Source: Pseudomonas fluorescens (GTDB taxonomy: Bacteria; Pseudomonadota; Gammaproteobacteria; Pseudomonadales; Pseudomonadaceae). From it: 64,000 bases of DNA. The position numbers and the translations under genes were made by a program. Where the stretch lies: contig NZ_CABVHK010000008.1 of the NCBI RefSeq assembly GCF_902497785.1, forward strand, positions 186,001-250,000, in the 5' to 3' direction. The notes under the pieces are model-generated. The model was given only the letters and a program-made list of their open reading frames with translations, searched no databases and was not told the DNA's origin. This document shows positions 1 through 10,169 of this stretch, piece after piece; the first letter of the stretch is position 1; each line of letters begins with the position of its first letter.

Positions 1-30
1 AACGGGGCTCATAACGATCAAGGATGATCC

Positions 31-1131
31 ATGTCGCTGTCTGCCGTCACACCGGTTTCCCCTGCGGAACTGGAAGCTCGTTTACGTCTGCATCGTTTGC
101 CGGATCTCGGTCCCGCGCGTTTCAGGAAGTTGCTGGAGGCCTTCGGTTCAGCGTCCAAAGCCATCGGTGCGCCAGCCAGCGCCTGGCGTTCGCTGGGGTT
201 GCCACTGGCGTGTGCGGAGGCTCGGCGTAGCCCTGAAGTGCGCGATGGCGCGAGCCATGCATTGGCCTGGATCGAGCGTCCGGGCCAGCATTTACTGATG
301 TGGGACCAGCCTGACTACCCGGCATTGCTGGCGGAAATCAGCGATCCACCGCCGTTGCTATTCGTGGCGGGTGATCCGGGCATTCTGGAAAAACCGCAGC
401 TGGCGATGGTCGGCAGTCGTCGTGCCTCCCGGCCCGGGATGGACACCGCCGCCGCTTTTTCGCGGAGTCTGGCGAGCGCCGGTTTTGTCATCACCAGCGG
501 CCTGGCGCTGGGGATTGACGCCGCCGCGCATCAGGCCGCTTTGGACGTGGGCGGGCAAACGGTCGGTGTACTTGGCACGGGACTTGAAAAGTTTTATCCA
601 CAGCGCAATCGAAGGCTGGCAGACGCCATGATCGCGTCGGGAAGCGCGGTGCTTTCCGAGTTCCCGCTGGACGCCCCCCCGACCGCCAGTAACTTCCCGC
701 GCCGCAACCGCATCATCAGCGGTTTGTCCCTTGGCGTGCTGGTGGTCGAAGCCAGTGTTGCCAGCGGTTCTCTGATCACGGCGAGGCTGGCGGCGGAGCA
801 AGGTCGCGAGGTGTATGCGATACCGGGATCTATTCATCATCCGGGCGCCAAGGGCTGCCATCAGTTAATTCGTGATGGCGCGATGCTGGTGGAAACCATT
901 GAACATATCCTTGAAGCCTTGCGTGGCTGGCAACAATTGCCCTTGGCCATGGAGGCGCCGACGGTCACTCATCCGTTGCTCGTGCTGCTGCATGCGGCGC
1001 CACACACCAGTGAAGCGTTGGCCGTCACCAGTGGCTGGGCCCTGCCCAAAGTGCTGGCGGCCTTGACGGAGCTGGAGATGGACGGGCGAGCAGTGTGCGA
1101 AAGCGGGCGCTGGTTTGCGCGGGTGAGCTAG
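31..1131 (+). CDS. dprA: DNA-processing protein DprA
   Basis: DprA/Smf binds single-stranded DNA in the cytoplasm and loads RecA on incoming DNA during natural transformation. The 366-residue length is normal for the family. The Rossmann-like core is recognisable from GSRRAS at residues 128-133 and SGLALGIDAAAH at 156-167, followed by a SNFPRRNRIISGLS segment near 222-235. The last 65 residues or so look like the usual C-terminal winged helix. The ATG at 31 gives the full conserved N-terminus. It is followed after 54 bp by tsaC, a common Pseudomonas pairing. Identification is firm; whether this strain is competent cannot be told from here. Confidence 0.95.
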   Translation: MSLSAVTPVSPAELEARLRLHRLPDLGPARFRKLLEAFGSASKAIGAPASAWRSLGLPLACAEARRSPEVRDGASHALAWIERPGQHLLMWDQPDYPALLAEISDPPPLLFVAGDPGILEKPQLAMVGSRRASRPGMDTAAAFSRSLASAGFVITSGLALGIDAAAHQAALDVGGQTVGVLGTGLEKFYPQRNRRLADAMIASGSAVLSEFPLDAPPTASNFPRRNRIISGLSLGVLVVEASVASGSLITARLAAEQGREVYAIPGSIHHPGAKGCHQLIRDGAMLVETIEHILEALRGWQQLPLAMEAPTVTHPLLVLLHAAPHTSEALAVTSGWALPKVLAALTELEMDGRAVCESGRWFARVS

Positions 1132-1185
1132 GTTTTACAGGGAAGATCGGTAAACTGCGCAGAGCCTAATTCCGGAGAGTTTTTC

Positions 1186-1743
1186 ATGGTCAACAGTTGG
1201 CGTGTGCAACAAGCCGCGCAAGCCGTTCGCGCAGGGGCGGTGATTGCCTATCCGACCGAAGCGGTCTGGGGCCTGGGTTGCGACCCGTGGGACGAAGAAG
1301 CGGTGGAACGTCTGCTGATGCTCAAGGGCCGGTCGGTGGGAAAGGGTCTGATTCTGGTTGCCGACAACATTCGCCAGTTCGACTTCCTCTTCGAAGATTT
1401 CCCTGAACTGTGGATGGATCGCATGGCCAGCACCTGGCCGGGGCCGAATACCTGGCTGGTTCCGCATCAGAACCTGTTGCCGCAGTGGATCACCGGAGTG
1501 CATGAAACGGTGGCGTTGCGTGTCAGCGATCACCCGTTGGTGCGGGATTTGTGCGCGGTGGTCGGGCCATTAGTGTCGACCTCGGCTAATCCGCAGGGGC
1601 GGCCCGCGGCGCGCACCCGGATTCGCGTGGAGCAGTATTTCCGTGGGCAGGTGGATTTTATCCTGGGTGGCAATCTGGGCGGGCGCAAGAACCCGAGCGT
1701 GATTCGGGATGTGGCGACCGGGCATGTGATCCGCCCGGATTAG
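1186..1743 (+). CDS. tsaC: L-threonylcarbamoyladenylate synthase (TsaC/YrdC family)
   Basis: Makes threonylcarbamoyl-AMP from threonine, bicarbonate and ATP, the first step of the universal t6A37 modification of ANN-decoding tRNAs. The 185-residue protein is the short YrdC-only form, without the extra Sua5 C-terminal domain. Visible family features are the N-terminal [14 protein letters not shown] stretch, the [13 protein letters not shown] basic segment and [14 protein letters not shown] near the C-terminus. The ATG at 1186 is preceded by a purine-rich CCGGAGAG. It probably forms a transcription unit with dprA. Its end is followed directly by a REPIN. Confidence 0.95.
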   Translation: MVNSWRVQQAAQAVRAGAVIAYPTEAVWGLGCDPWDEEAVERLLMLKGRSVGKGLILVADNIRQFDFLFEDFPELWMDRMASTWPGPNTWLVPHQNLLPQWITGVHETVALRVSDHPLVRDLCAVVGPLVSTSANPQGRPAARTRIRVEQYFRGQVDFILGGNLGGRKNPSVIRDVATGHVIRPD

Positions 1744-1760
1744 GACCGCGGTGCTGCCAT

Positions 1761-1840
1761 TCGCGAGCAGGCTCGCTCCCACATTGGACCGTGTTCCACT
1801 GACGAAACACGGTTAAAGGTGGGAGCGAGCCTGCTCGCGA
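1761..1840. repeat. REPIN, GAGC(A/C)GGCTCGC type
   Basis: Two inverted REP copies (TCGCGAGCAGGCTCGCTCCC and its complement) flank a spacer that itself holds an inverted repeat (CCGTGTT...AACACGG). It lies between the convergent tsaC and qor genes, so it may also help termination. Confidence 0.9.
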
Positions 1841-1848
1841 AGGGGGCC

Positions 1849-2826
1849 TCAAGGCAACAAAACAGTCGAGCCCGTGGTCCGCCGCGCCGACAGCTCCGTC
1901 TGCGCCTTGGCCGCATCTGCCAGCGCATACTTCTGGCTGATCTCCACCTTCAGCTTCCCGCTGATAATCATCTCGAACAATTCATCCGCCATCCGTTGCA
2001 GGTTTTCGGCGTTATTGGCGTAAGTCGCCAGCGTAGGCCGGGTCACGTACAACGAGCCTTTCGCCGACAGAATCCCCAGATTCACACCGTCCACCGCGCC
2101 CGACGCATTGCCGAAACTCACCACCAGGCCACGCGGGGCAACGCTGTCCAGCGACGTCAGCCAGGTGTCCTTGCCGACACCGTCGTACACCACCGGGACC
2201 TTTTTCCCGTCAGTCAATTCCAGTACCCGCTGTGCAACGTTTTCATGGCTGTAGTCAATGGTCGCCCAGGCACCGTTGGCCTTGGCCAGCGCGGCTTTCT
2301 CCGGCGAGCTGACCGTGCCGATCAACTTCACGCCCAATGCCTTGGCCCATTGGCAGGCCAGAGAACCGACACCCCCGGCGGCGGCGTGGAACAGGATGGT
2401 TTCGCCACCCTTGAGTTCATAGGTCTGACGCAGCAGGTATTGCACGGTCAAGCCCTTGAGCATCACCCCGGCAGCCTGTTCGAAGCTGATCGCGTCCGGC
2501 AGATGAACCAGATTGGCCTCGGGCAATACGTGGACTTCGCTATAGGCACCCAGCGGCCCGCTGCCATAAGCCACGCGGTCACCGACCTTGAACCGGCTGA
2601 CTTCACTGCCCACTGCCTCGACAACGCCCGCACCTTCGGCGCCCAAGCCAGACGGCAAGGCCGGCGGCGCATACAGGCCGCTGCGGAAATAGGTGTCGAT
2701 GAAGTTCAGGCCGATGGCCTTGTTGCTCACGCGGACCTGCTGCGGGCCGGGCTCGGCGGGTTGGTAATCGACATACTCAAGCACTTCGGGGCCGCCATGG
2801 GCGCGGAACTGGATACGCTTTGCCAT
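1849..2826 (-). CDS. qor: NADPH:quinone reductase (zeta-crystallin-like MDR family)
   Basis: A zinc-free medium-chain dehydrogenase/reductase that reduces quinones one electron at a time with NADPH in the cytoplasm. The 325 residues match the Qor length. The N-terminal GroES-like half contains NFIDTYFRSG and GAEGAGVVEAVG; the Rossmann half begins with HAAAGGVGSLACQWAKALG, with the AAxxGVG cofactor motif at residues 148-154. The structural zinc cysteine cluster of alcohol dehydrogenases is absent, as expected for this branch. It is transcribed away from hemF, sharing a 179-bp divergent intergenic region. The exact substrate is unknown. Confidence 0.92.
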   Translation of the reverse strand: MAKRIQFRAHGGPEVLEYVDYQPAEPGPQQVRVSNKAIGLNFIDTYFRSGLYAPPALPSGLGAEGAGVVEAVGSEVSRFKVGDRVAYGSGPLGAYSEVHVLPEANLVHLPDAISFEQAAGVMLKGLTVQYLLRQTYELKGGETILFHAAAGGVGSLACQWAKALGVKLIGTVSSPEKAALAKANGAWATIDYSHENVAQRVLELTDGKKVPVVYDGVGKDTWLTSLDSVAPRGLVVSFGNASGAVDGVNLGILSAKGSLYVTRPTLATYANNAENLQRMADELFEMIISGKLKVEISQKYALADAAKAQTELSARRTTGSTVLLP

Positions 2827-2981
2827 CTGCCTACTCCTTGGTCTTGGCTACTGAAGGTGTAGCGCGAAGCCCCCTATCCAACTCCCAAGCATGATCTTCG
2901 TCAACTGCGGCGAGCCTGTCTGCGATGTTATGCTACGCGCCCATTTGCGCCGGCCCCCCGCTCCCATGGCGCGCCGCGTAG

Positions 2982-3920
<939 letters not shown>

Positions 3921-3933
3921 ACGAGGAATCCTG

Positions 3934-4755
3934 ATGGACCTTTACGTCGTATTCGGTAACCCGATAAGTCACAGCAAGTCGCCGCTGATCCATCGTTTGT
4001 TTGCCGAGCAGACCGCTCAGCAACTGGACTACAGCACTTCGCTGGCACCGCTCGACGACTTTTCCGACTTCGCCCGAGCGTTTTTCCTTGAGGGACGCGG
4101 AGCGAATGTGACGGTGCCGTTCAAGGAGGAGGCGTTCCGGCTGGCGAACAGTCTCACCGCGCGCGCCCAGCGCGCCGGCGCGGTGAACACCTTGAGTAAA
4201 CTCGCCGATGGCAGTTTGCTGGGCGATAACACCGACGGCGCCGGGCTGGTGCGCGACCTGACGGTCAATGCCGGTTTCAGCCTCACGGGCAAACGCATCC
4301 TGCTGCTCGGTGCCGGCGGCGCGGTGCGCGGTGCGCTCGAACCGCTGCTGGCCGAGCGGCCAGCTTCGGTGATCATCGCCAACCGAACGGTGGAAAAAGC
4401 CGAATTGCTGGCGGAATTGTTCGCCGATCTGGGGCCGGTGTCGGCCAGTGGTTTCGATTGGTTGCAGGAGCCGGTGGACCTGATCATCAACGCAACGTCG
4501 GCGAGTTTGTCCGGTGATGTACCGCCCATTGCCAGCAGCCTGATCGAACCGGGCAAGACCCTTTGCTACGACATGATGTATGGCAAGGAGCCGACGTCAT
4601 TCTGCCGCTGGGCAAGCGAGCATGGCGCGGCAGTGTCGATGGATGGTTTGGGCATGCTCGCTGAACAGGCGGCAGAGGCATTTTTCCTGTGGCGCGGTGT
4701 GCGCCCGGACACCGCGCCGGTATTGGCCGAACTGCGCCGCCAACTGGCCCTTTGA
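3934..4755 (+). CDS. aroE: Shikimate dehydrogenase
   Basis: Reduces 3-dehydroshikimate to shikimate with NADPH in the chorismate pathway. The 273 residues are normal for AroE. The shikimate-binding motif [12 protein letters not shown] is at residues 9-20, the catalytic lysine is in VPFK (Lys64), GDNTDGAG supplies the conserved Asp101, and the NADPH loop GAGGAVRGA is at 126-134. A GAGGAATCCTG ribosome site precedes the ATG. It is the second gene of the hemF-aroE unit, and a REP pair at its 3' end probably helps close the transcript. Confidence 0.97.
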   Translation: MDLYVVFGNPISHSKSPLIHRLFAEQTAQQLDYSTSLAPLDDFSDFARAFFLEGRGANVTVPFKEEAFRLANSLTARAQRAGAVNTLSKLADGSLLGDNTDGAGLVRDLTVNAGFSLTGKRILLLGAGGAVRGALEPLLAERPASVIIANRTVEKAELLAELFADLGPVSASGFDWLQEPVDLIINATSASLSGDVPPIASSLIEPGKTLCYDMMYGKEPTSFCRWASEHGAAVSMDGLGMLAEQAAEAFFLWRGVRPDTAPVLAELRRQLAL

Positions 4756-4760
4756 AAATC

Positions 4761-4838
4761 AAAAGATCGCAGCCTGCGGCAGCTCCTACAGTGTGCAGGC
4801 CTTTCTCCCGTAGGAGCTGCCGCAGGCTGCGATCTTTT
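4761..4838. repeat. REP pair, AAAAGATCGCAGCCTGCGGCAG type
   Basis: Near-perfect inverted repeat whose arms start AAAAGATCGCAGCC and end GGCTGCGATCTTTT, separated by a short spacer. With A and T tracts on the outside it resembles a bidirectional terminator. It sits between the convergent aroE and SulP genes and abuts the SulP stop codon. Confidence 0.9.
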
Positions 4839-6406
4839 CAATCCTCAAACCGGATCGGGCATTTCTCCGCGCCTTCGAGCTTCCTCAACTCCTCCACCAC
4901 TGGCGGCCGCGCGCCGCGCAAGGTCAGGCTGCGATCCTGCTTGCGTAGCCGTCGCGCTTCCTGGTGCAGCATTTCCACGCCGGAATAGTCGATGAAGTTG
5001 ATGTGCTGCGCCTCGATCACCACGCGCGCGCCGTGCATGCGTTGCAGGCGCACTTGCAGGTAGTGGCTGGCGCCGAAGAAGATCGAACCGCCCACCCGCA
5101 GAATGTCTTCGTCACCCTCGCGCCAATGCTGAATGCGCGGTTGTGAAGTGCGCTTGAGGTAAAAGAACAACGAAGCCAGCACCCCGGCATAAATGGCCGT
5201 CTGCAATTCGAGCAACAGCGTTGCGACACAGGTCAGCGCCATCACCACGAACTCGGCGCGGCTGACCCGTAACAACGCCCGAATCCCGCGATGATCCACC
5301 AGGCCCCAGGCGATCAACAGAATGCTGCCGGCCATGGCCGGGATCGGAATGTGTGCGATCAGCGCCGCGCCGAAAATCGCAAACAGCGCCACCCACAACG
5401 CCGAGAACACCCCGGCCAGCGGCGAGCAGGCCCCCGCCTCGTAGCTCAGGCCCGAACGGGTGAAGGAACCCGCTGACAGCGATCCAGAAAAAAATGCACC
5501 GACAATGTTTGATAAGCCCTGGGCGCGAACTTCCTGATTGGCATCGAGCAACTGCTGCGAGCGAGCGGACAAGGAACGGGCAATCGACAGGCTCGTCACC
5601 AACCCGAGCATCCCCACCGCCACCGCGCTGGGCAGCAAGCGCAAAATCATATCCAGATCCAGTGGCAACGGGCTCCAGGGCGGCAAGCGCCCGACAAATG
5701 CGCTGACCAGCTTCACGTGCCCGAACATCGAAGGCCACAGCCAGACCAGCAGCCCGGCGAGGATCAGGGTGATTAGCAGCGTCGGCCAGCGAGGCAGCAA
5801 CAACTTCAACACCAGGCCAACGACGACTGTCGCAAGACCCAGGATCAGCGAAGCTTTATCCACATCGCCGAGATGCCGCAACAGCATCAAAAAACTGTCC
5901 AGTGCCGTGGCCTGACTGGGTAAATCCATCCCAAGAAGGTTGGGCATTTGCCCGATGGCAATCACCACGGCGGCGCCGAGGGTGAAACCCAGCACCACCG
6001 AATGCGAGACGAAATTCACCAGCGCACCGAAACGCAGCAAACCCAGCAGCCACTGGAAAATCCCGGCCAGCAATGTCAGCAGCAGGATCAGCGTGATGTA
6101 GTCCTGCGACGCAGGAACGGCCAGAGGACTGACGCTGGCGAACAGGACAATGGAGATCGCCGCTGTAGGACCACAGATCAGATGCCACGACGAACCCCAG
6201 AGACAGGCGATCAACACCGGAATGATCGCCGCGTACAAACCGTATTCCGGTGGGAGACCGGCGATCAGCGCGTAGGCAATGGACTGCGGCAGCGCAAGAA
6301 TGGCGCCGCTGAGGCCAACGATCAGGTCGCGACCGACGCTGGCGCGGGTCTGCCGGGGCAACCAGGCGAGGAAGGGGAAGAGTGAATGGCGGCTGGGAAA
6401 GGCCAT
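4838..6406 (-). CDS. SulP family anion transporter with STAS domain
   Basis: Inner-membrane SulP (SLC26-like) permease of 522 residues with about ten to twelve hydrophobic segments and a cytoplasmic C-terminal STAS domain (about residues 420-522, containing INFIDYSGVEMLHQEARRL). The N-terminal signature LPQSIAYALIAGLPPEYGLYAAIIP is typical of the family. It lies downstream of betC and choX on the same strand, separated from choX by a REPIN. That context suggests a role in choline-sulfate metabolism, either sulfate movement after BetC cleavage or uptake of the ester. The anion is not determined by sequence; P. aeruginosa has, as I remember, an equivalent gene in this place. Confidence 0.9.
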   Translation of the reverse strand: MAFPSRHSLFPFLAWLPRQTRASVGRDLIVGLSGAILALPQSIAYALIAGLPPEYGLYAAIIPVLIACLWGSSWHLICGPTAAISIVLFASVSPLAVPASQDYITLILLLTLLAGIFQWLLGLLRFGALVNFVSHSVVLGFTLGAAVVIAIGQMPNLLGMDLPSQATALDSFLMLLRHLGDVDKASLILGLATVVVGLVLKLLLPRWPTLLITLILAGLLVWLWPSMFGHVKLVSAFVGRLPPWSPLPLDLDMILRLLPSAVAVGMLGLVTSLSIARSLSARSQQLLDANQEVRAQGLSNIVGAFFSGSLSAGSFTRSGLSYEAGACSPLAGVFSALWVALFAIFGAALIAHIPIPAMAGSILLIAWGLVDHRGIRALLRVSRAEFVVMALTCVATLLLELQTAIYAGVLASLFFYLKRTSQPRIQHWREGDEDILRVGGSIFFGASHYLQVRLQRMHGARVVIEAQHINFIDYSGVEMLHQEARRLRKQDRSLTLRGARPPVVEELRKLEGAEKCPIRFED

Positions 6407-6453
6407 GAGTCCTCTGGTTCAGGGTTTTACACAGACTATCAGGACGAACACCT

Positions 6454-6543
6454 TGTAGGAGCCGGCTTGCTGGCGATAGCGGCGCATCAGTCAACAGTGA
6501 CGGCGCCTGATCCACCGCTATCGCCAGCAAGCCGGCTCCTACA
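6454..6543. repeat. REPIN, TGTAGGAGCCGGCTTGCTGGCGA type
   Basis: Inverted pair of REP sequences (TGTAGGAGCCGGCTTGC and complement) around a spacer with its own dyad GGCGC...GCGCC region. Located between choX and the SulP gene, inside the probable operon. Confidence 0.9.
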
Positions 6544-6576
6544 GATGGCCATCCAGGCCCTTTCACACACACGGTG

Positions 6577-7497
6577 TCAGAGCTTGGCTTTCACGGCCGC
6601 TAACGCATCTTTCCCGTCCACGGTCTTCACGCCATCCAGCCATTTATCCAGCACTGCCGGATTGGCCTTGATCCACGCCTTGGCCGCCTCCGCGTTGCTG
6701 ACCTTCTTGTTCACCACCTCGGCCATGATGCTGTTTTCCATTTCCTGCGTGAAACTCAGGTTGGTCAACAGCTTGCCCACATTCGGGCAGGCTTCGGCTT
6801 AACCCTTGCGGGTCAGGGTATGCACACTGCCGGTGTCGCCAAAGTATTTCTCGCCGCCCTTCAGGTAATGCATTTTCAGCTGCACGTTCATCGGGTGCGG
6901 GGTCCAGCCGAGGAAGGTGACGAATTTCTGTTTTTTCACCGCGCGAGACACTTCGGCCAACATCGCCTGCTCGCTGGACTCGACCAGTTTCCACTGACCC
7001 ATGTCGAAGTCGTTCTTCTTGATGATCTCTTGCAGCGAAATATTCGCCGGGGCGCCAGAGCCGATGCCATAAATCTTCTTGTCGAACTTGTCGGCATATT
7101 TGTTCAAGTCGGCAAAGTTATGCACACCCGCATCCCAGACGTAATCCGGAACGGCCAGGGTGAATTCGGTGCCGTCGAGGTTCTTCGCCAGTTGCGTGAC
7201 GTCGCCGGTGGCGACGAATTTGTCATAGAAACCTTGTTGCGCCGGCATCCAGTTCCCCAGGAACACATCCACCTGGCCATCCTTCAACCCACCAAACGTG
7301 ATCGGCACCGCCAAGGTGTCGACTTTGGCCTTGTAGCCCATGCCTTCCAGCAGAAACCCGGTGATGGCGTTGGTCGCGGCGATGTCGCTCCAGCCCGGGT
7401 CGGCCATTTTCACCGTCGCGCAGCTCTGATCGGCGAACGCCGACGCACTGCCCAGAGCCAGCAGCCCGACCGTCAGTGCTGTGGATAACTTTTGCAT
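6577..7497 (-). pseudogene. choX: Choline ABC transporter substrate-binding protein ChoX, interrupted by a nonsense codon
   Basis: Periplasmic choline-binding protein of the glycine-betaine/proline ABC family (OpuAC fold). The reading frame is 307 codons without any frameshift but has one in-frame TAA at complement 6799-6801. The upstream part (232 residues) has a signal peptide (LLALGSASAFADQSC), then MADPGWSDIAATNAI and VFLGNWMPAQQGF. It stops after HTLTRKG. The next 73 codons continue in the same frame (AEACPNVGKLLTNLSFTQEMEN...) and look like the normal C-terminus, with a family tyrosine codon probably replaced by TAA. The truncated protein would lack the last quarter of its second lobe and is unlikely to bind choline. 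It starts 16 bp after betC. A base-calling error, or readthrough, remains possible. Confidence 0.85.
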
Positions 7498-7513
7498 GGA
7501 CTTCCCCTTAACA

Positions 7514-9028
7514 TTATTGGTTTTGGCAGGGTTGTGGATAACGTGCTTTGCGCTCCAGGTCGTCGAGGTCGATGTGGTTGCGCATGTACTGCTGACTGGC
7601 GTCCACCAGCGGCTGGTGATCCCAGCTCTTCAACTTGCCGATGGTCAGCGCGTCTGCGACGAAACGCCGACGACGCTGGCTTGCGAGCACCTGTTGGTGA
7701 ATCGCCGGGATGTTCCATTTGGCCCGGGCTTCGGCGAGGAATTCTTCGAACAGTGGCCGGTGTTGCGCCGACTGGCTGAGTTCTTCCTGCTCGCGCGGGT
7801 CATTGCGTACGTCGAAGAGTAGGCAAGGGTCGTCTTCGCTGTAGATGAATTTGTAAGCGCCGCGACGAATCATCATCAACGGGCTGATGGTGCCTTCGGC
7901 CATGTACTCGCCGAACACTTCGTCGTGCCCGCCCTGCCCTTGCAGGTGCGAGACCAGCGAGCGGCCGTCCAGCGGCAGGCCCGGTTCCAGTGAGCCACCG
8001 GCCAACTCCACGAAAGTCGGGAGCAGATCGGCCGTCGACACGGCTGCGTTGACCCGGCCTGCACCGAATTGCCCCGGTGAACTGATCAGCATCGGTACGC
8101 GCGCTGCCATTTCAAACCAGTGCATTTTGTACCAGAGCCCGCGTTCGCCGAGCATGTCGCCGTGGTCTCCGGAGAAGACGATGATGGTGTCGTCTATCAG
8201 CCCGGTTTCTTCGAGCGTTTGCAGGAGTTTGCCGACGTTACTATCGATATAGCTGCAAGCTCCAAAATACGCGCGGCGTGCATCGCGAATTTTATCCACA
8301 GGCAAAGGTTTGTCCCACAGGTCGTACACCTTGAGCAAACGCTGGGAATGCGGATCGAGCGAGCCCTGGTCCGGGGTGTCGGGCAACGGTATGTCGGCGT
8401 CGTCGTACATGTCCCAGAATGCCTTGGGAATGGTGTACGGGTCGTGCGGGTGAGTCATCGAAACGGTCAGGCAAAACGGCTGTTCGCCGTCCTCGCGAAT
8501 GTGATCGAACAGATACTGCTGGGCCTTGAACACCACCTCTTCATCGAAATCCAGTTGATTGGTGCGCACGCACAGCCCGGCTTGCAGCACCGACGACATG
8601 TTGTGAAACCAGGTCGGGCGAACGTCCGGCTCATCCCAATTGACCGACCAGCCGTAATCGGCCGGGTAAATGTCACTGGTCAGGCGTTCTTCGTAGCCGT
8701 GGAGTTGGTCGGGGCCGCAAAAGTGCATCTTGCCGGACAGCGCGGTGCGATAGCCAAGGCGACGCAAGTAGTGGGCGTAGGTCGGCACATCGGCAGGGAA
8801 ATCGGCCGCGTTGTCGTAGGCGCCGATCTTGCTCGGCAACTGACCGCTGACCAAGGTAAAACGCGACGGCGCGCACAGTGGGCTGTTGCAATAAGCGGCG
8901 TCGAACACCACGCCTTCGGCGGCGAGGCGGCTGAGATTGGGTAATTTGATTGGCGAAGGACCGTAGAACGGCAACATTGGCGCGGCCATCTGATCGGCCA
9001 TGATGAAAAGAATATTCTTGCGCTTCAT
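7514..9028 (-). CDS. betC: Choline-sulfatase
   Basis: Hydrolyses choline-O-sulfate to choline and sulfate, feeding the glycine betaine pathway and supplying sulfur. The protein is a type I sulfatase of about 504 residues. The metal-binding start NILFIMADQ and the sulfatase signature CAPSRF are present; its cysteine (residue 52 from this start) is the one normally converted to formylglycine. DHGDMLGERGLWYKMHWFE is the second conserved block. I chose the ATG at 9028 because MKRKNILFIMADQ is the usual N-terminus; an ATG at 9046 would add six residues. Neither start has a strong ribosome site. A divergent LysR gene lies upstream and choX follows. Confidence 0.95.
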   Translation of the reverse strand: MKRKNILFIMADQMAAPMLPFYGPSPIKLPNLSRLAAEGVVFDAAYCNSPLCAPSRFTLVSGQLPSKIGAYDNAADFPADVPTYAHYLRRLGYRTALSGKMHFCGPDQLHGYEERLTSDIYPADYGWSVNWDEPDVRPTWFHNMSSVLQAGLCVRTNQLDFDEEVVFKAQQYLFDHIREDGEQPFCLTVSMTHPHDPYTIPKAFWDMYDDADIPLPDTPDQGSLDPHSQRLLKVYDLWDKPLPVDKIRDARRAYFGACSYIDSNVGKLLQTLEETGLIDDTIIVFSGDHGDMLGERGLWYKMHWFEMAARVPMLISSPGQFGAGRVNAAVSTADLLPTFVELAGGSLEPGLPLDGRSLVSHLQGQGGHDEVFGEYMAEGTISPLMMIRRGAYKFIYSEDDPCLLFDVRNDPREQEELSQSAQHRPLFEEFLAEARAKWNIPAIHQQVLASQRRRRFVADALTIGKLKSWDHQPLVDASQQYMRNHIDLDDLERKARYPQPCQNQ

Positions 9029-9077
9029 GTGATCGCGGCATTCCATAGTGAATATTTATGCGAGAGTGCTGCGATCG

Positions 9078-9094
9078 AGCATGGAGTCCATGCT
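9078..9094. promoter_or_regulatory. Candidate operator of the LysR regulator
   Basis: Perfect palindrome AGCATGGA-G-TCCATGCT (8-bp arms, one central base) in the 96-bp divergent region between betC and the LysR gene. A related half-site (CCATGC) follows at about 9109. The position and symmetry fit a LysR-type site; binding is inferred. Confidence 0.5.
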
Positions 9095-9142
9095 AATTGT
9101 GGTAAAGCCCATGCCCGGCAATGACTAGGATAAGCACAGCTT

Positions 9143-10093
9143 ATGTATGACGCTTTGGGTGATTTGTCCCTTGATCTGCTTCGCGCCTTCGAAGCGGCGG
9201 CCCGACAGCGCAGCTTTACCGCTGCGGCGGTGGAGCTGGGCACTACGCAACCGGCGATCAGTCAGCAGATCAAGCGGCTGGAAGATCAGCTCGGAACGCG
9301 GCTGTTTGATCGCATTTATCGCGGCATCGAAATGACTGAGGCCGGGATCATTCTGTTCGAGCAGGTTCAGCTCGGTTTGCAGAATATCGATGCAGGGTTG
9401 AGCGCAATCAGCGCACAGCACCAGCACGAAGTGCTACAGGTGGCCACTGATTTCGCTTTCGCTGCCTATTGGCTGATGCCCCGCCTGCATCGTTTTCACG
9501 CCGCCAACCCCCAGGTGGATGTCAGCCTGGTGACCAGCGAACGCAGCCTGAATATGCTGCGCACGGACATTGATGTGGCGGTGATGTTCGGTGACGGCCG
9601 ATTCAAACAGGGCGAAAGTCATTGGCTGTTCAGCGAAGAAGTGTTTCCGGTGTGCAGTCCGTTATTGTTGAAGGATCGTCCCCTGCCCTTGCCTGCCCAG
9701 TCGTTACTGGAGTTTCCGCTGCTGCACCTGCGCGGCGAGAACAGCAGCAACTGGTTCGACTGGAGCGGTGTGTTTCGCGAGTTGGGGATTGCGTCGGCGC
9801 CAGCACCCGGGCAATTGCGTTTCGACAATTACACCTTGCTGATCCAGGCCGCGCTTGGCGGCCAGGGCGTTGCCATCGGCTGGCGGCATCTTGTGGATAA
9901 CTTGCTGGCGCAAGGTTTGCTGTGTCGACCGATTGCCGACACGGTAGTCTCCAGGCTGGGCTATTACGTGGTCCTGCCACAACGCAAACGGCGCGGGGCA
10001 TTGATTCAACAGTTTGTGGATTGGTTGATGGCCGAGCAGGCCAGCAGCGCGCAATCGCTTAATGGCCTGCCTTTACCTTCGATTGCGGTTTGA
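9143..10093 (+). CDS. LysR family regulator of choline-sulfate use
   Basis: LysR-type transcription factor of 316 residues. The N-terminal winged helix (about residues 7-65) reads LDLLRAFEAAARQRSFTAAAVELGTTQPAISQQIKRLEDQLGTRLFDR, the classic LysR helix-turn-helix (described here in family terms). The rest is the periplasmic-binding-like effector domain. It is divergent from betC, which is the standard arrangement for the activator of choline-sulfate genes, so its effector is probably choline sulfate or choline. No clear ribosome site precedes the ATG. A 17-bp palindrome between the two genes is a likely operator. Confidence 0.92.
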   Translation: MYDALGDLSLDLLRAFEAAARQRSFTAAAVELGTTQPAISQQIKRLEDQLGTRLFDRIYRGIEMTEAGIILFEQVQLGLQNIDAGLSAISAQHQHEVLQVATDFAFAAYWLMPRLHRFHAANPQVDVSLVTSERSLNMLRTDIDVAVMFGDGRFKQGESHWLFSEEVFPVCSPLLLKDRPLPLPAQSLLEFPLLHLRGENSSNWFDWSGVFRELGIASAPAPGQLRFDNYTLLIQAALGGQGVAIGWRHLVDNLLAQGLLCRPIADTVVSRLGYYVVLPQRKRRGALIQQFVDWLMAEQASSAQSLNGLPLPSIAV

Positions 10094-10098
10094 AAGTC

Positions 10099-10169
10099 AA
10101 AAGATCGCAGCCTTCGGCAGCTCCTACGGGTGATCCCGGCGTAGGAGCTGCCGCAGGCTGCGATCTTTT
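10099..10169. repeat. REP pair, AAAAGATCGCAGCC type
   Basis: Same family as the repeat after aroE: arms AAAAGATCGCAGCCTTCGGC and GCCGCAGGCTGCGATCTTTT around a 20-bp spacer. It lies between convergent genes and overlaps the last codon of the downstream oxidoreductase gene region. Confidence 0.9.

Noticed and set aside
1..30. End of an upstream gene before dprA
   Set aside because: Thirty bases with a TGA in one frame and a TAA in another are too few to assign.
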